Source: Desulfoscipio geothermicus
GTDB lineage: Bacteria > Bacillota > Desulfotomaculia > Desulfotomaculales > Desulfallaceae
Assembly: GCA_016841205.1 (NCBI GenBank)
Contig: JAENZP010000003.1
Span: forward strand, 230,503 to 294,502
DNA length: 64,000 bases
Direction: 5' to 3'
Shown: piece by piece, positions 28,799 through 40,501 of the stretch
How the letters are laid out: each line of letters starts with the position of its first letter
Numbering within the stretch: position 1 is the stretch's first letter
Translations under genes and position numbers: made by a program
Notes under the pieces: generated by a model
What the model saw: only the letters and a program-made list of their open reading frames with translations
The model's database searches: none
What the model was told of the DNA's origin: nothing

Positions 28799-29881
28799 TC
28801 ACTTATTAACAGAACTTCCCGCTTTTACAGCTGCCAGTATTGCGATAACCAGCATAGGGCCCAATATAAGACCGATAATCCCTATCGTTTTCAATCCCAC
28901 AAACATAGCTATCAATACAGCCAAAGGATGCAGACCCAAATTCGTCGCCACCACTTTGGCTTCAAGTACTGCCCTAACAACCATCACCAGTAAATAAAGC
29001 ACAGTAAGTTTGATACCCAATAAAACATCCCCGGTGACAAACGACCAAATGGCCCATGGAACATAAATCGTGCCCGGTCCCAACACCGGTATCATATCCA
29101 AAAAACCAACCAGCAAACCAATGGTAAGAGCATATTTAGCACCTATGATACATAGACCAATAATGCTCAAAAAAGTTGTAATGGAAACCAGAATAAATTG
29201 TGCCCGTACATAGGCCTGAAAAGCCACGGTCACCTGCTTGCTTACTTCCAATACATGCGTTCCCCACGGCGGAGGAACTATCCTGAGCCAAAGCCGAGCG
29301 ATTTTTTCCCTGTCTCTGCTGAAAAAATAGGTAGCTATTAAACTAACCAGTATGACCATAATAACACTTGGAATACCACTTAAAATATTAAGCAAGATAC
29401 TCAACAGTTCTCCTGTCCTGTGTTGTATGGTACTAGTTAGATTATTTAGAGATGCCCGCAAATTATCAGTTACACTTTTAGGTAAAGTACCATAAAATAA
29501 AACTCCTTTTTTTACCCACAGGTCGATAAATTGCTGTGCTTCCTCCACCCTTTGGGGTAGCGTCAGGTAAAGATCGCTTAATTCCTTAACCAACCTTAAA
29601 ATAATAAAGGTTAAAATAGTACTGATACCGCCAAAAAAAACCAGCATGGTAGCAGAGACTGCAACTGTCCGGGAGACCCTGCCGCTGCGGCCGAAAAAAA
29701 CTACCAGCGGCTCCATAAAAATACTAAAAATAACCGCCAGCAAGAACGGGAATAATATGGCCAGCAAATATAAAAGCCACGACAACACTTCTGGCACCAC
29801 ATATTTCGCGGCCAGGTAAACAGAAAGTAATGTCACCGCACTCGCCAGCACGTATAATAATTTTACAATTATCCGAGGCAA
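28799..29881 (-). CDS. YtvI/AI-2E-family membrane protein
   Basis: 360-residue polytopic membrane protein of the AI-2E transporter superfamily. Eight hydrophobic segments can be picked out, with the family's long periplasmic amphipathic region at about residues 100-160 and the conserved PVLGPGTIYVPWAI near 285. The sporulation protein YtvI belongs to this branch; a sporulation role is inferred only. Sits between cdsA and dxr, an insertion relative to Bacillus. Confidence 0.85.
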   Translation of the reverse strand: MPRIIVKLLYVLASAVTLLSVYLAAKYVVPEVLSWLLYLLAILFPFLLAVIFSIFMEPLVVFFGRSGRVSRTVAVSATMLVFFGGISTILTFIILRLVKELSDLYLTLPQRVEEAQQFIDLWVKKGVLFYGTLPKSVTDNLRASLNNLTSTIQHRTGELLSILLNILSGIPSVIMVILVSLIATYFFSRDREKIARLWLRIVPPPWGTHVLEVSKQVTVAFQAYVRAQFILVSITTFLSIIGLCIIGAKYALTIGLLVGFLDMIPVLGPGTIYVPWAIWSFVTGDVLLGIKLTVLYLLVMVVRAVLEAKVVATNLGLHPLAVLIAMFVGLKTIGIIGLILGPMLVIAILAAVKAGSSVNK

Positions 29882-29893
29882 CTATTTTTCACC

Positions 29894-30682
29894 TCAGTTT
29901 ATTAAAATTATGCTCACATAATAATATACAAGTGGGGCCGTGAACAGCATGCTATCAAAACGATCCAGAATTCCCCCGTGTCCAGGGATCAGTTTTCCGG
30001 CATCTTTTATCCCGGCCTGACGTTTGACGGCTGATTCCACCAAATCACCTACCTGAGCCGCCACCCCAATGATAAGCCCTAACAGCAGTACCGGCCACAG
30101 TGGTAATTGGGTATAAAACAAAGCTGCCACCCAAGCCGCGATAATACAAGCTAACACACCGCCCAAAGCCCCCTCCACTGTCTTGCCGGGACTAAGTTCA
30201 GGTGCTATGCGTCGTCTACCCCAACCGCGACCAACAAAATAAGCTACAGTATCATTGGACCAAGTACAAAACAGCATTATGATCAACCATATCCAACCGC
30301 TTGGCAACGTACTGAGTAAATAAAGGAAAATTATCAGACTTACATATATAGTACTAAAAAAGGATACCGCCGTATCAAGGGGAGAAAACTGTGGATAAGC
30401 TATGACCATAACAACCAGGTAAACTATCAAAAGCAGTATCACAGCATCGGCCGGATAGCTGTCCTTATAATGATATGCCGCAATTACTAAGAAAAGACAA
30501 CCCGGTATAACCAAAATTTGGGGTACATACAAATCCAGCCTGGAAAATATCAAACTCATTTCCCGGGCTCCCAATAACATCAATGCTGCGGTTACGGCCA
30601 ACAATACAACACCACCATACCACACCGCAGAAATTAAAATGGGAACTCCAATAATTGCACTTAATACCCTTTGCCAAAACAC
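29894..30682 (-). CDS. cdsA: phosphatidate cytidylyltransferase
   Basis: Makes CDP-diacylglycerol for phospholipid synthesis. About 262 residues with seven or eight membrane helices and the C-terminal CDS signature, here KLIPGHGGILDRFDS. I choose the GTG at 30682 because the protein then opens MFWQRVLSAIIGVP as in the family. The frame is open to a TTG at 30727 without a ribosome binding site. Start uncertain, function secure. Confidence 0.93.
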   Translation of the reverse strand: MFWQRVLSAIIGVPILISAVWYGGVVLLAVTAALMLLGAREMSLIFSRLDLYVPQILVIPGCLFLVIAAYHYKDSYPADAVILLLIVYLVVMVIAYPQFSPLDTAVSFFSTIYVSLIIFLYLLSTLPSGWIWLIIMLFCTWSNDTVAYFVGRGWGRRRIAPELSPGKTVEGALGGVLACIIAAWVAALFYTQLPLWPVLLLGLIIGVAAQVGDLVESAVKRQAGIKDAGKLIPGHGGILDRFDSMLFTAPLVYYYVSIILIN

Positions 30683-30746
30683 TACATCACCAGCCCGGGG
30701 CAAAATAATAGCCAATTCTACAAACAAATATAGTCACAGTATAAAA

Positions 30747-31547
30747 CTAATTATGTAACAACCCACCAAAACGCCTTTCCCTTAACTGAAAATCCAATAA
30801 TGCTTGTAAAAATTCCTTCCTGCCAAAATCCGGCCACATGGTGTCGGTAAGCCAAAGTTCAGTATAGGCTAATTGCCACAGCAAAAAGTTACTCACACGG
30901 CAATCACCCGACGGCCTAATCAACAAATCTGGGTCCGGCTGGCCTGCAGTATACAAATGATCAGCCACGACTTGATCATTTATATCTTCAACCTTTATGT
31001 CACCGCTAATTATTTTTTGTCCAATTTCCTGCACAGCCCTAAGTAATTCAGACCTGCCACCATAATTAAGAGCTACATTGAAAACCAAGCCGGAATTATT
31101 TTTACTGCGCCTAATGGCCATATCCACTGCTTCCCGAGCTTTTTTCGGCAGCTCTGATAATATACCCATTGGATGTATACGTACGTTATTGGCGCACAGT
31201 TCGTCGATCTCTTTATTGAGGTACTCGACCAATAAACTCATCAGTATGTTTACTTCCTCACGCGGCCTTTTCCAGTTCTCGGTAGAAAATGCATATACCG
31301 TTAAATACTTTAACTTTAGCTCCACGCTTAGTTTTACAATCTCACGTAAAGCATTAACGCCGGCCCTGTGTCCAAACGACCTGGGTGCTCCGCGCCTGGT
31401 AGCCCACCGTCCGTTGCCATCCATGATGATAGCCACATGCACGGGCAGTTTGGTAATGTCCAGCTGTTTCAAAAACTCTTCTTCAGTTATTGTCTTTTCC
31501 GTGGAAACAGCAGTTTTTCGACGGTCGCCCAACAACCGTTTAAACAT
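30747..31547 (-). CDS. uppS: undecaprenyl diphosphate synthase
   Basis: cis-Prenyltransferase that makes the C55 carrier for cell-wall precursors. 266 residues from ATG 31547 with GGGGAG upstream. Catalytic MDGNGRWA at residues 42-49, then the FSTENWKRP and RPSGDCRVSNFLLWQ motifs. The longer frame to 31607 runs through the terminator hairpin of the ferredoxin gene and is unlikely. Confidence 0.96.
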   Translation of the reverse strand: MFKRLLGDRRKTAVSTEKTITEEEFLKQLDITKLPVHVAIIMDGNGRWATRRGAPRSFGHRAGVNALREIVKLSVELKLKYLTVYAFSTENWKRPREEVNILMSLLVEYLNKEIDELCANNVRIHPMGILSELPKKAREAVDMAIRRSKNNSGLVFNVALNYGGRSELLRAVQEIGQKIISGDIKVEDINDQVVADHLYTAGQPDPDLLIRPSGDCRVSNFLLWQLAYTELWLTDTMWPDFGRKEFLQALLDFQLRERRFGGLLHN

Positions 31548-31564
31548 TCCGGGCTCCCCTTTCT

Positions 31565-31601
31565 TACAAAACAACCCCCTCCGGAAACGAGGGGGTTGTT
31601 C
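31565..31601 (-). terminator. terminator after the ferredoxin gene
   Basis: Perfect 12-bp inverted repeat (AACAACCCCCTC and GAGGGGGTTGTT) with a seven-base loop followed by TTTTGT on the minus strand, immediately after the ferredoxin stop and ahead of uppS. Because uppS lacks another obvious promoter, some read-through is expected. Confidence 0.75.
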
Positions 31602-31603
31602 CA

Positions 31604-31771
31604 TCATTCTTCAATAATGGCTCCGGTGGGGCATTCATCGATACAAGTTCCGCATTCTAAGCATTTATCGGTATCAATACTGTATATATCGCCTTCAATA
31701 ATCGCCTCATTGGGGCAGGACTCCTTACAGGTTCCACATGCCAAACAATCATCAGTTATTCTATATGCCAA
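31604..31771 (-). CDS. 2[4Fe-4S] ferredoxin
   Basis: 55-residue clostridial-type ferredoxin, a soluble low-potential electron carrier. Two CxxCxxCxxxCP motifs: CLACGTCKESCP and CLECGTCIDECP, each followed by an EAI/GAI turn. TTG start at 31771, with AAGGAGG formed by the last codons of the preceding gene, so the two are translationally coupled. It lies between frr and uppS, as in related clostridia. Confidence 0.93.
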   Translation of the reverse strand: MAYRITDDCLACGTCKESCPNEAIIEGDIYSIDTDKCLECGTCIDECPTGAIIEE

Positions 31772-31774
31772 TTT

Positions 31775-31978
31775 TTACACCTCCTTCCCTGGAACATCTT
31801 TAGCCACCGTCAGTATAATACTGCCGCCGGTTAGCTCTCGGACACGAAGTACCCTATACCGTCCTGTCGATTCTCCACGTGGTGGCGAGGTAAATTCCAC
31901 CTCAACTTGCCACCACGCCGAACGGCATAAATTTAGTGCTACATCCAGCTCCAAGGTCAAGAGATCGTAAATTTGCAT
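31775..31978 (-). CDS. hypothetical protein, 67 residues
   Basis: Unrecognised family. Small soluble protein with a leading MQIYDLLTLELDVALN helix and a beta-rich second half. ATG at 31978 with a GGTGA site; the frame opens at 31990. Its last codons supply the ferredoxin ribosome binding site and it has the same strand as its neighbours, so it is likely a real gene. No function is proposed. Confidence 0.55.
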   Translation of the reverse strand: MQIYDLLTLELDVALNLCRSAWWQVEVEFTSPPRGESTGRYRVLRVRELTGGSIILTVAKDVPGKEV

Positions 31979-32103
31979 AATAATCACCACAACCGCAACT
32001 AAGATAGCTTAGAAACATTGTTATAACAATTAGTAGCACAATTTCACTCATTTATATAGACAAACCAATAAAAGCTACAATACTGTTTGAACAATTAAAC
32101 AGC

Positions 32104-33406
<1,303 letters not shown>

Positions 33407-33450
33407 TTATTTATTCTACACAAAGACTAAAATTCCTTTTTTAGTCTATA

Positions 33451-34104
33451 TTATTTTCTTGCTTGGGCCATTACCTCCGCGGCAAAATCATCCTGCCTTT
33501 TTTCCAAACCCTCACCAAGTTCATAGCGAACAAAACGGCGCACAGAAATATTTTCTCCAATTTTGGCTATTTTTTCAGTTACCAACTGTTTAATACTTTT
33601 ATCCTGATCTTTAATAAATGGTTGTTCCAGCAGACAAATTTCCTTATAAAACTTTTCAATTCTGCCTTCCACCATTTTTTCAATAATTTTTTCCGGTTTA
33701 CCTTCATTAGCCGCCTGAGCAGATAAAATTTCCTTTTCCTTGGCAACCATACTCTCGGGTACTTCTTCCCTATCCACGTATTGCGGGCGAGCAGCGGCTA
33801 TCTGCATAGCAATATCCCGGACTAACTCTTTGAACTCATCAGTTTTGGCTACAAAGTCTGTTTCACAATTAACTTCTACCAGCACGCCAATTTTACCACC
33901 GGCATGAATATAAGACTCCACTAGACCCTCAGCGGTAACCCTGCCTGATTTCTTAGCTGCAGATGCCAAACCCTTTTCACGCAAAAAGTCAACAGCCTTT
34001 TCCATGTTACCTTCCGTAGCCAATAAAGCTTTTTTGCAATCCATCATACCTGCACCGGATCTTTCTCGCAACTCTTTAACCATTGCCGCAGTTATTTCAG
34101 CCAT
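33451..34104 (-). CDS. tsf: elongation factor Ts
   Basis: Nucleotide exchange factor for EF-Tu. 217 residues from ATG 34104: the UBA-like N-terminal domain with [19 protein letters not shown], then one core domain with [12 protein letters not shown]. Shorter than the 293-residue Bacillus protein; the short form is usual in several clostridia and Thermus. The frame upstream to 34170 is not family-like. Confidence 0.96.
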   Translation of the reverse strand: MAEITAAMVKELRERSGAGMMDCKKALLATEGNMEKAVDFLREKGLASAAKKSGRVTAEGLVESYIHAGGKIGVLVEVNCETDFVAKTDEFKELVRDIAMQIAAARPQYVDREEVPESMVAKEKEILSAQAANEGKPEKIIEKMVEGRIEKFYKEICLLEQPFIKDQDKSIKQLVTEKIAKIGENISVRRFVRYELGEGLEKRQDDFAAEVMAQARK

Positions 34105-34174
34105 GTAATAAAACCCCCTATAACATGTTTTTTTCTTGTAATGTATTAGTATATCCAAAAGTATATGCAAATAG

Positions 34175-34212
34175 AAAAAAACGGGGGCTACCTTTCCAGG
34201 TTAATCCCCCGC
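34175..34212 (-). terminator. terminator or attenuator between rpsB and tsf
   Basis: CGGGGG and CCCCCG arms, with an inner ACCT/AGGT stem, followed by seven T on the minus strand. It lies between the rpsB stop and tsf start and would lower expression of tsf relative to rpsB. Confidence 0.75.
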
Positions 34213-34219
34213 CAACAAG

Positions 34220-34918
34220 TTATTCAGCAGTTTGTTCACCCTGGTTGCCTTCAATCACGGCATCCGCCATTTTTGCGGTTAAAAGCCTGACCGCCCTGAT
34301 GGCATCATCATTACCGGGTATAATGTAGTCGACCTCGTCAGGGTCGCAATTGGTATCCACGATAGCTACAATGGGGATGCCCAATTTGCGCCCCTCGGCA
34401 ACGGCAATGCGCTCTTTACGCGGGTCAATAACAAACAATGCCTGGGGCAAGCGACGCATTTCCTTAATACCGCCCAAAAATTTAGCTAATCTTTCTTTTT
34501 CATGCAATAGCTCAGCAACTTCTTTTTTGGGCAGCTTATCCAGAGTACCGTCCTGTTCCATCTTCTCCAGTGCATGCAGCCTGTCAATTCTCCTGCGAAT
34601 GGTCTGGAAATTGGTCAGCATACCTCCAAGCCAGCGCTGGTTGACATAAAACATCCCACATCGGTCAGCTTCTTCGTGAACTGATTCCTGAGCTTGTTTT
34701 TTAGTACCGACAAATAATATACTGCCGCCTTCTTGTACGGTAGCTTTTATAAAATTATATGCTTCCTCTACCTTTTTTACAGTTTTCTGCAAATCAATAA
34801 TATATATGCCATTGCGATCTGTAAAAATATAAGTAGCCATTTTAGGGTTCCATCTGCGGGTTTGGTGCCCAAAATGAACACCTGCCTCGAGCAGTTGTTT
34901 CATAGATATTACGGCCAC
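34220..34918 (-). CDS. rpsB: 30S ribosomal protein S2
   Basis: 232 residues from GTG 34918, which follows AGGAGG by 11 bases. Signatures: [22 protein letters not shown] near the start, [12 protein letters not shown], and [23 protein letters not shown] in the C-terminal third. First gene of the rpsB-tsf-pyrH-frr group, with a long leader and its own promoter. Confidence 0.97.
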   Translation of the reverse strand: MAVISMKQLLEAGVHFGHQTRRWNPKMATYIFTDRNGIYIIDLQKTVKKVEEAYNFIKATVQEGGSILFVGTKKQAQESVHEEADRCGMFYVNQRWLGGMLTNFQTIRRRIDRLHALEKMEQDGTLDKLPKKEVAELLHEKERLAKFLGGIKEMRRLPQALFVIDPRKERIAVAEGRKLGIPIVAIVDTNCDPDEVDYIIPGNDDAIRAVRLLTAKMADAVIEGNQGEQTAE

Positions 34919-35039
34919 TAGTAGTAACACCTCCTCTCCCGCCGGTTTTTACCTCCGCTACCATCATCTTTCCCAGGGCCCCACAGGGAGGAACCACCTG
35001 TGTAAAATCCGGCAGCGTGTGTATTTAACACCAGGTTGT

Positions 35040-35068
35040 ATTCTAACATAAACTTCAAGCCATGACAA
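35040..35068 (-). promoter_or_regulatory. sigma-A promoter for rpsB
   Basis: Minus-strand TTGTCA (35063-35068), 17-base spacer, TAGAAT (35040-35045) with an extended TG. The leader to the rpsB start is about 115 nt and holds a CACAGG/CCTGTG hairpin at 34983-35001, possibly an autoregulatory S2 site. Confidence 0.65.
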
Positions 35069-35087
35069 GGCTACCTATTAACTAGAT

Positions 35088-35122
35088 TAAAAAAATCAGC
35101 CACTTCTTCAATGGCTGACTTG
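35088..35122 (-). terminator. terminator after codY
   Basis: TCAGCCATT and its near-complement AGTGGCTGA flank a short loop and are followed by a run of T on the minus strand, 17 bp after the codY stop. Confidence 0.8.
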
Positions 35123-35138
35123 TTACTAAAACTTTATT

Positions 35139-35927
35139 TTAATGTTCCTTTAATCGTTCCAACTCTTCCAGTAAACGGTCATTTAGTACTTTTATAAAAG
35201 TGCCCTTCATGCCTAGGGACTTTGATTCAATAACCCCGGCACTTTCAAACTTGCGCAATGCATTTACAATTACAGATCTGGTTATACCAACCCGGTCAGC
35301 TATTTTACTGGCCACCAATAGTCCCTCTTCGCCGTCAAGCTGTTCAAATATATGATGTACTGCGTCAAGTTCCGAATACGACAAGGTACCTATGGCTATT
35401 TGCACAGCGGCGCGTTTTCTGGCTTCCTCTTCCATGCGATCCTGGCGAGCCCGCAGTATTTCCATACCGATAACAGTAGCGCCAAGTTCAGATAAAATCA
35501 AGTCTTCATCCTCAAAGTGTCGTTCAAATCTAGCCAGCACCAGTGTTCCCAACCTGGCACCGGTACCCACTATAGGTACAATTGTGGTAACCATTTTCTT
35601 GTTAAAATGACATGTCTTCTCATGATTTAAGTCACAAGTGTCGTACGGGTTACAATAGTTAGCATACGTCTCGTTGATACGCAACACATTTTCATTATAT
35701 TCGGGCGGAAAACCCGTCGTTGATTCCACAATGCTTCTCGTAATTTCACACTCAAATCCCTTTAGATAGCTGAAACCCAACACCTTTCCCCGACGGTCCA
35801 GTATATAAACACTGCATTCTATAATTTCACTCAATATTGCCGAAATTTCTTTAAAATCAACCGGATAACCCGCAGATTTTTGTAATACTTTATTAATAGA
35901 GCGGGTTTTGGCAAGTAAATTATGCAA
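35139..35927 (-). CDS. codY: GTP- and branched-chain-amino-acid-sensing repressor CodY
   Basis: Global nutritional regulator. 262 residues: N-terminal GAF effector domain (to about residue 155) that binds Ile/Leu/Val, and a C-terminal winged helix with [21 protein letters not shown] near residue 205 and [14 protein letters not shown]. The TTG start has GAGG nine bases upstream. Downstream of hslVU as in Bacillus. A possible CodY box lies upstream at 36090-36104. Confidence 0.97.
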   Translation of the reverse strand: MHNLLAKTRSINKVLQKSAGYPVDFKEISAILSEIIECSVYILDRRGKVLGFSYLKGFECEITRSIVESTTGFPPEYNENVLRINETYANYCNPYDTCDLNHEKTCHFNKKMVTTIVPIVGTGARLGTLVLARFERHFEDEDLILSELGATVIGMEILRARQDRMEEEARKRAAVQIAIGTLSYSELDAVHHIFEQLDGEEGLLVASKIADRVGITRSVIVNALRKFESAGVIESKSLGMKGTFIKVLNDRLLEELERLKEH

Positions 35928-36089
35928 ACTATATCGCCTCTTTCTAATACTAATTCAAATGCTAATAATACTATAGCGAACTAAACTTTTTGACCGATTA
36001 TTTGTAACAAATTATACAGCTTATAGCTAATAGCTTAATTAAAATCTTCGGTCAAACTTACAACGGCCACATATTGAATAAATAATTCA

Positions 36090-36104
36090 TATTTTCTGTA
36101 AATT
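36090..36104 (-). promoter_or_regulatory. candidate CodY-binding box upstream of codY
   Basis: The 15-mer matches the AATTTTCWGAAAATT consensus at 13 positions (differences at positions 1 and 10). It is 163 nt upstream of the codY start. AT-rich DNA gives chance matches, so this is only suggestive. Confidence 0.35.
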
Positions 36105-36110
36105 TTTTCT

Positions 36111-36134
36111 ACTTATACTTATACTTATACTTAT
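36111..36134 (-). repeat. hexanucleotide repeat giving tandem stops at the end of hslU
   Basis: Four perfect copies of acttat (plus-strand reading). On the coding strand this gives TAA GTA TAA GTA TAA GTA TAA, that is, four in-frame stop codons starting with the hslU stop. Confidence 0.9.
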
Positions 36135-37531
36135 AGTATATACCTGCTTAAATCTTGATCCTTTACTACCTCACCAAGCTTTTCGACAACATATTGTTCA
36201 TCAATATTAAATAAGCTGTTTTCCAGGTCAGCGGCGTCGAAAGAAACTTCTTCCAGTAACTTTTCCATAATAGTATGCAATCTTCTAGCACCGATATTTT
36301 CAGTTTGCTCATTTACAGTATAAGCGATCTCAGCAATTTTCACAATAGAATTTGGCGAAAATATAACCTCTACCCCTTCAGTGCGTAATAGTTCAATATA
36401 CTGTCTTATTAAGGAACTTTTGGGCTCAACTAAAATATGCCAAAAATCATCCTTAGTCAAGCTGGTCAGCTCCACCCTGATAGGAAAGCGACCCTGCAGT
36501 TCGGGAATCAAATCGGACGGTTTTGACGTGTGAAAGGCACCGGCTGCTATAAACAAAATATGATCTGTTTTAACCGGCCCATATTTAGTCATTAACGTAG
36601 ACCCCTCCACTATAGGTAATATATCCCTCTGTACGCCACCGCGGGAAACGTCAGGGCCGGCACCACCCTCACGCATAGCTATTTTATCAATTTCGTCCAA
36701 AAAAATAATCCCCTCATTTTCCGCCAACTGCACGGCAGATGAAGTCACCTCATCCATATCAATTAGCTTTTGGGCCTCCTGCTGAGTTAAAATTTTGCGT
36801 GCCTCAGCAACAGTCAACCTGCGCAGGCGTTTTTTCTTGGGGAAAATGTTGCCCAGCATATCACTTATATTAACGCCCATCTCTTCAACGCCTGAACCCG
36901 TAAAAACTTCCATCATAGGCGGCCGGCTGTCTTCTACCTCAATTTCCACGTATTCTCCTTCCAGCTCGCCCCTGGCCAACTTTTCACGCAAGGTTTCCCT
37001 CTCGAATTTGACCCGGTTGGCCATTTGTTGATATTGGGTATTTTCCGTCTGATCCGGCTGACGACCGGTACCAAACAGCATTTCCAGAGGATTACGTACT
37101 GTTTTATCCTCTTTCGGCAACGGGGCCAGTAGTTCTATAATTCGTTCTTGCCCCATTTTATTGGCTTTTTCTTCCACCATGGCTATTCTTTCGTTACGCA
37201 CCATGCGTATGGATGTTTCCACCAGATCACGCACCATTGACTCTACATCCCGACCCACGTAACCTACTTCGGTAAACTTAGTGGCTTCCACCTTGACCAT
37301 TGGCGCTTTAACCAATTTAGCCAGGCGGCGGGCAATTTCAGTTTTACCCACACCCGTCGGTCCAATCATCAATATATTTTTAGGCATTACCTCATCCCGC
37401 AAATCTTCGGGCAGCTTACTTCTCCGGTACCTGTTGCGCAACGCAATGGCCACTGCTTTTTTGGCCTGGTTTTGCCCCACCACGTATTTATCAAGTTCCG
37501 CTACAATTTGCCTGGGCGTTAGCGAATTCAT
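36131..37531 (-). CDS. hslU: ATP-dependent protease ATPase subunit HslU
   Basis: AAA+ unfoldase that feeds HslV. 466 residues: Walker A GPTGVGKT at 57-64, the long I-domain in the middle, Walker [12 protein letters not shown] near 275, sensor motifs and a C-terminal YIL end of the type that docks into HslV. Overall normal length. Directly follows hslV by 18 bp. Confidence 0.97.
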   Translation of the reverse strand: MNSLTPRQIVAELDKYVVGQNQAKKAVAIALRNRYRRSKLPEDLRDEVMPKNILMIGPTGVGKTEIARRLAKLVKAPMVKVEATKFTEVGYVGRDVESMVRDLVETSIRMVRNERIAMVEEKANKMGQERIIELLAPLPKEDKTVRNPLEMLFGTGRQPDQTENTQYQQMANRVKFERETLREKLARGELEGEYVEIEVEDSRPPMMEVFTGSGVEEMGVNISDMLGNIFPKKKRLRRLTVAEARKILTQQEAQKLIDMDEVTSSAVQLAENEGIIFLDEIDKIAMREGGAGPDVSRGGVQRDILPIVEGSTLMTKYGPVKTDHILFIAAGAFHTSKPSDLIPELQGRFPIRVELTSLTKDDFWHILVEPKSSLIRQYIELLRTEGVEVIFSPNSIVKIAEIAYTVNEQTENIGARRLHTIMEKLLEEVSFDAADLENSLFNIDEQYVVEKLGEVVKDQDLSRYIL

Positions 37532-37549
37532 ACTATAAACCTCCGTTTT

Positions 37550-38080
37550 TCATAATGTCTCAACGATGATATGATTATTAGTGTAAATACAGATATCAGC
37601 AGCTATGGTCATGGCCTCCCGGACAATTTCGGCGGCACCTAGCCCGGTATGTTTGACTAGTGCCCGGGCCGCCGCTATTGCGTAAGGCCCCCCGGAGCCA
37701 ATAGCAACTACTCCGTCATCAGGTTCAATTACTTCGCCATTCCCACTGATGACCAGTATACAATCTTTATCTGCCACAATCAGCAGTGCCTCTAAGCGAC
37801 GCAAATATTTATCCGAGCGCCATTCTTTGGCCAGTTCAACCGCCGCCCTTTTCATATTACCCTGATGTGACTCAAGTTTAGACTCAAATTTTTCAAACAA
37901 TGTGATGGCGTCAGCCACTGAACCGGCAAACCCGGCCAACACAGCCCCTCCATGTAAACGACGTAATTTGTGGGCATTATGTTTTAATATCGTATTTTGA
38001 CCGAAGGTCACCTGGCCATCACCGGCCATAGCCACATCATTATCTATTTTTACGGCCACTATAGTGGTAGCATGAAACAT
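37550..38080 (-). CDS. hslV: ATP-dependent protease peptidase subunit HslV
   Basis: Threonine-type peptidase of the HslUV (ClpYQ) complex. 176 residues from ATG 38080 with AAAGGAG eight bases upstream. Begins [10 protein letters not shown]; the TT pair corresponds to the catalytic N-terminus exposed in the mature enzyme. AGDGQVTFG and GSGGPYA are conserved proteasome-fold motifs. Upstream frame to 38125 overlaps xerC and is not family-like. Confidence 0.96.
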   Translation of the reverse strand: MFHATTIVAVKIDNDVAMAGDGQVTFGQNTILKHNAHKLRRLHGGAVLAGFAGSVADAITLFEKFESKLESHQGNMKRAAVELAKEWRSDKYLRRLEALLIVADKDCILVISGNGEVIEPDDGVVAIGSGGPYAIAAARALVKHTGLGAAEIVREAMTIAADICIYTNNHIIVETL

Positions 38081-38106
38081 AATGCATTCTCCTTTAAGCT
38101 TTTTTG

Positions 38107-39015
38107 TCACGCTCTTGGGTGACATTGATCATAAACGCGCTTGATACGTTCCTTGCTTAAATGGGTATAAATCTGGGTGGTAGAAAGCCTCGCGTGCCCT
38201 AAAAGTTCCTGTACTGACCGCAAGTCGGCACCATTATCCAGCAAGTGGGTAGCATAAGAATGACGAAATGTATGCGGGCTGGTCTTTATTTGCAGCTGCA
38301 GTTGCTGTACATATTGTTTAACCAGCCAGCGTACGCCTCGGTCGGAAAGTCGCTTGCCTCGGTTATTTATGAAAAGAGCATATTGGCATCCTTTTTTCCC
38401 ATCCATTAACAGCGGGCGCACCTGATGCATATAATGACGCACCGCTTCCACGGCGTAGCTTCCCAGCGGCACCAGACGCTCCCGGTTACCCTTGGCAGTA
38501 ACTTTTATGGTTCCTCTGTTTAGGTCAATGTCACCAATATCAATATGCACCAGCTCACTCACTCTGATACCCGTGCTATATAACGTTTCCAGCACAGCCT
38601 GATTCCTGGCACCCAATAGCTTTTGTCGATCGGGGTATTCCACTAACCTCTTCATTTCAATTTCTGACAGAAAGTGAGGCAATTTCCTGTCACGCTTGGG
38701 AATACAAACTCTATCAAGAGGATTGTCCTCTAATACTCCCTCCCGGCACAGGTATCTAAAAAAAGACCGCCAGGAAGACATCCGCCTGGCAATGGTAGCA
38801 CCTGATTTTAGCCGCCCATGCAAATCCGCCAGGTAGCTCCTAAAAATGTCTTTGGTAATCTGGGATGGGTGAATAGCATAGTCTTCTATGCCCATGACCT
38901 TAGCAAAAAACATCAGTCCGTCGTATAAATCGTTATCATAACTTTTTATGGTATGGGGAGAAGCATTTTTTTCCGTCTGCAAGTAAATAAAAAAGCCATC
39001 TATGTAACCATACAT
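38107..39015 (-). CDS. xerC: site-specific tyrosine recombinase XerC
   Basis: Resolves chromosome dimers at dif. 302 residues: SAM-like N-terminal core-binding domain (1-95) and catalytic domain with Arg in TGIRVSEL near residue 150, [10 protein letters not shown] near 243, and the Tyr in TTQIYTH near 283. Same position as Bacillus codV, between trmFO and hslV, which argues for the chromosomal recombinase rather than a mobile-element integrase. Confidence 0.93.
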   Translation of the reverse strand: MYGYIDGFFIYLQTEKNASPHTIKSYDNDLYDGLMFFAKVMGIEDYAIHPSQITKDIFRSYLADLHGRLKSGATIARRMSSWRSFFRYLCREGVLEDNPLDRVCIPKRDRKLPHFLSEIEMKRLVEYPDRQKLLGARNQAVLETLYSTGIRVSELVHIDIGDIDLNRGTIKVTAKGNRERLVPLGSYAVEAVRHYMHQVRPLLMDGKKGCQYALFINNRGKRLSDRGVRWLVKQYVQQLQLQIKTSPHTFRHSYATHLLDNGADLRSVQELLGHARLSTTQIYTHLSKERIKRVYDQCHPRA

Positions 39016-39156
39016 TATCTAACCTCACTATAGCTACCAGTTAAAATACTGGATTATAAGCTGTATACTGGGCAAAAATCTATTCTTGCTTAAGTTTCCA
39101 ACCGGCCAGCCAATCCTTTCACGGTCATAATAGCCCCGATGCCATACATTTTTATG

Positions 39157-40473
39157 CTATTGCAGCAGTTCCTGGCACTGCTTTAATTTTTCCAGCGCCC
39201 GACTGGCATGCATAGCGTTGCGTTTTTTTTTATCCCGCACCTTTTCCTCCAGTGGTGGGAAAAGGCCGAAGGTCACATTCATGGGCTGGAAATGACGGGC
39301 ATCTGTCGATGTTATATAATGAGCCATGGCACCATGGGCTGTTTCAGCTGGCCAAACCACCGGTTGACGTCCTTTTAATAGCAAGGCAGCATTTATACCT
39401 GCCACCAGCCCCGAGGCCGCTGATTCAACATATCCCTCCACCCCGGTCAACTGCCCGGCAAAAAATAAATCTTCCTTTAATTTGCACTGATAAGTCGGTT
39501 TCAATAATACAGGGGAATTGATATATGTATTTCGGTGCATGACGCCATAGCGCATAAACTCAGCCTGTTCCAAACCGGGTATCATGCCAAAAACGCGCTT
39601 TTGCTCGTTCCATTTAAGATGTGTTTGAAAACCAACTATATTAAGCAATGTACCCGCGGAATTGTCCCTGCGCAACTGCACCACGGCAAACGGTCTTTTG
39701 CCTGTACGCGGGTCAGTCAACCCTACAGGTTTTAGCGGTCCAAAACGCATGGTATCGCGACCTCGCCGGGCCAGCACTTCTATAGGCATACAGCCTTCAA
39801 AATTTATTTCTTTATCAAAATCCTTGCGGGGTGCCCGCTCGGCGTTGGCCAGAGCCTGTTGAAAGGCAGCGTACTCGGACTCATTCATAGGACAGTTCAG
39901 ATAATCGTCCTCACCCTTGTCATATCGGGAGGACCAGAAAGTCTTGTCCATATCGATTGAGTCCAGGTTAACTATAGGAGCCACGGCATCGTGAAAATAT
40001 AAATACTCGTACCCTGTAAACTCCCTGATTCTCTCCGCCAGCCGATCTGAAGTTAAAGGCCCCGAAGCTACCAGCACCACACCGTTCATTATATCAGTAT
40101 ATTCCTCTCTATACACTGTAATTTGCGGATGTTCTTCCAGCCTACTGGTGATAGCGCGGGCAAAACCTTCCCGGTCCACAGCCAGCGCGCCCCCGGCCGG
40201 AACGCTGTAGCAATCGGCGCACTGCATAATAATAGAATCCAGCCTGCGCATTTCCTCTTTTAGTAAACCCACGGCGTTTTCCAAAGCCCGGGCCCTTAGC
40301 GAGTTGCTGCAAACCAGCTCGGCAAAATACCCTGTTTGGTGCGCCGGGGTATTAATTTCAGGTCGCATTTCATAAAGCCTCACCGGTATACCCCTGCGAG
40401 CCGCCTGCCAAGCCGCCTCGGACCCGGCCAGGCCGGCACCTATGATGATTAATGGTTTTTGCAATATAGCCAC
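39157..40473 (-). CDS. trmFO: methylenetetrahydrofolate-tRNA-(uracil-5-)-methyltransferase
   Basis: FAD and folate-dependent enzyme that makes ribothymidine 54 in tRNA. 438 residues with the dinucleotide loop [12 protein letters not shown] near residue 12, the CSNSLRA segment near 55, and [16 protein letters not shown] near 342. Between topA and xerC. The 39016-39156 gap holds nothing I can identify. Confidence 0.96.
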   Translation of the reverse strand: MAILQKPLIIIGAGLAGSEAAWQAARRGIPVRLYEMRPEINTPAHQTGYFAELVCSNSLRARALENAVGLLKEEMRRLDSIIMQCADCYSVPAGGALAVDREGFARAITSRLEEHPQITVYREEYTDIMNGVVLVASGPLTSDRLAERIREFTGYEYLYFHDAVAPIVNLDSIDMDKTFWSSRYDKGEDDYLNCPMNESEYAAFQQALANAERAPRKDFDKEINFEGCMPIEVLARRGRDTMRFGPLKPVGLTDPRTGKRPFAVVQLRRDNSAGTLLNIVGFQTHLKWNEQKRVFGMIPGLEQAEFMRYGVMHRNTYINSPVLLKPTYQCKLKEDLFFAGQLTGVEGYVESAASGLVAGINAALLLKGRQPVVWPAETAHGAMAHYITSTDARHFQPMNVTFGLFPPLEEKVRDKKKRNAMHASRALEKLKQCQELLQ

Positions 40474-40501
40474 CTCTGTACTCCAAAGCTAATTACCACA
40501 C

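Noticed and set aside
36111..36134. CRISPR-like repeat
   Set aside because: Short direct hexamer repeat without spacers; no cas genes in the window.
38107..39015. Integrase of a mobile element
   Set aside because: Conserved position between trmFO and hslV identifies it as the chromosomal XerC.
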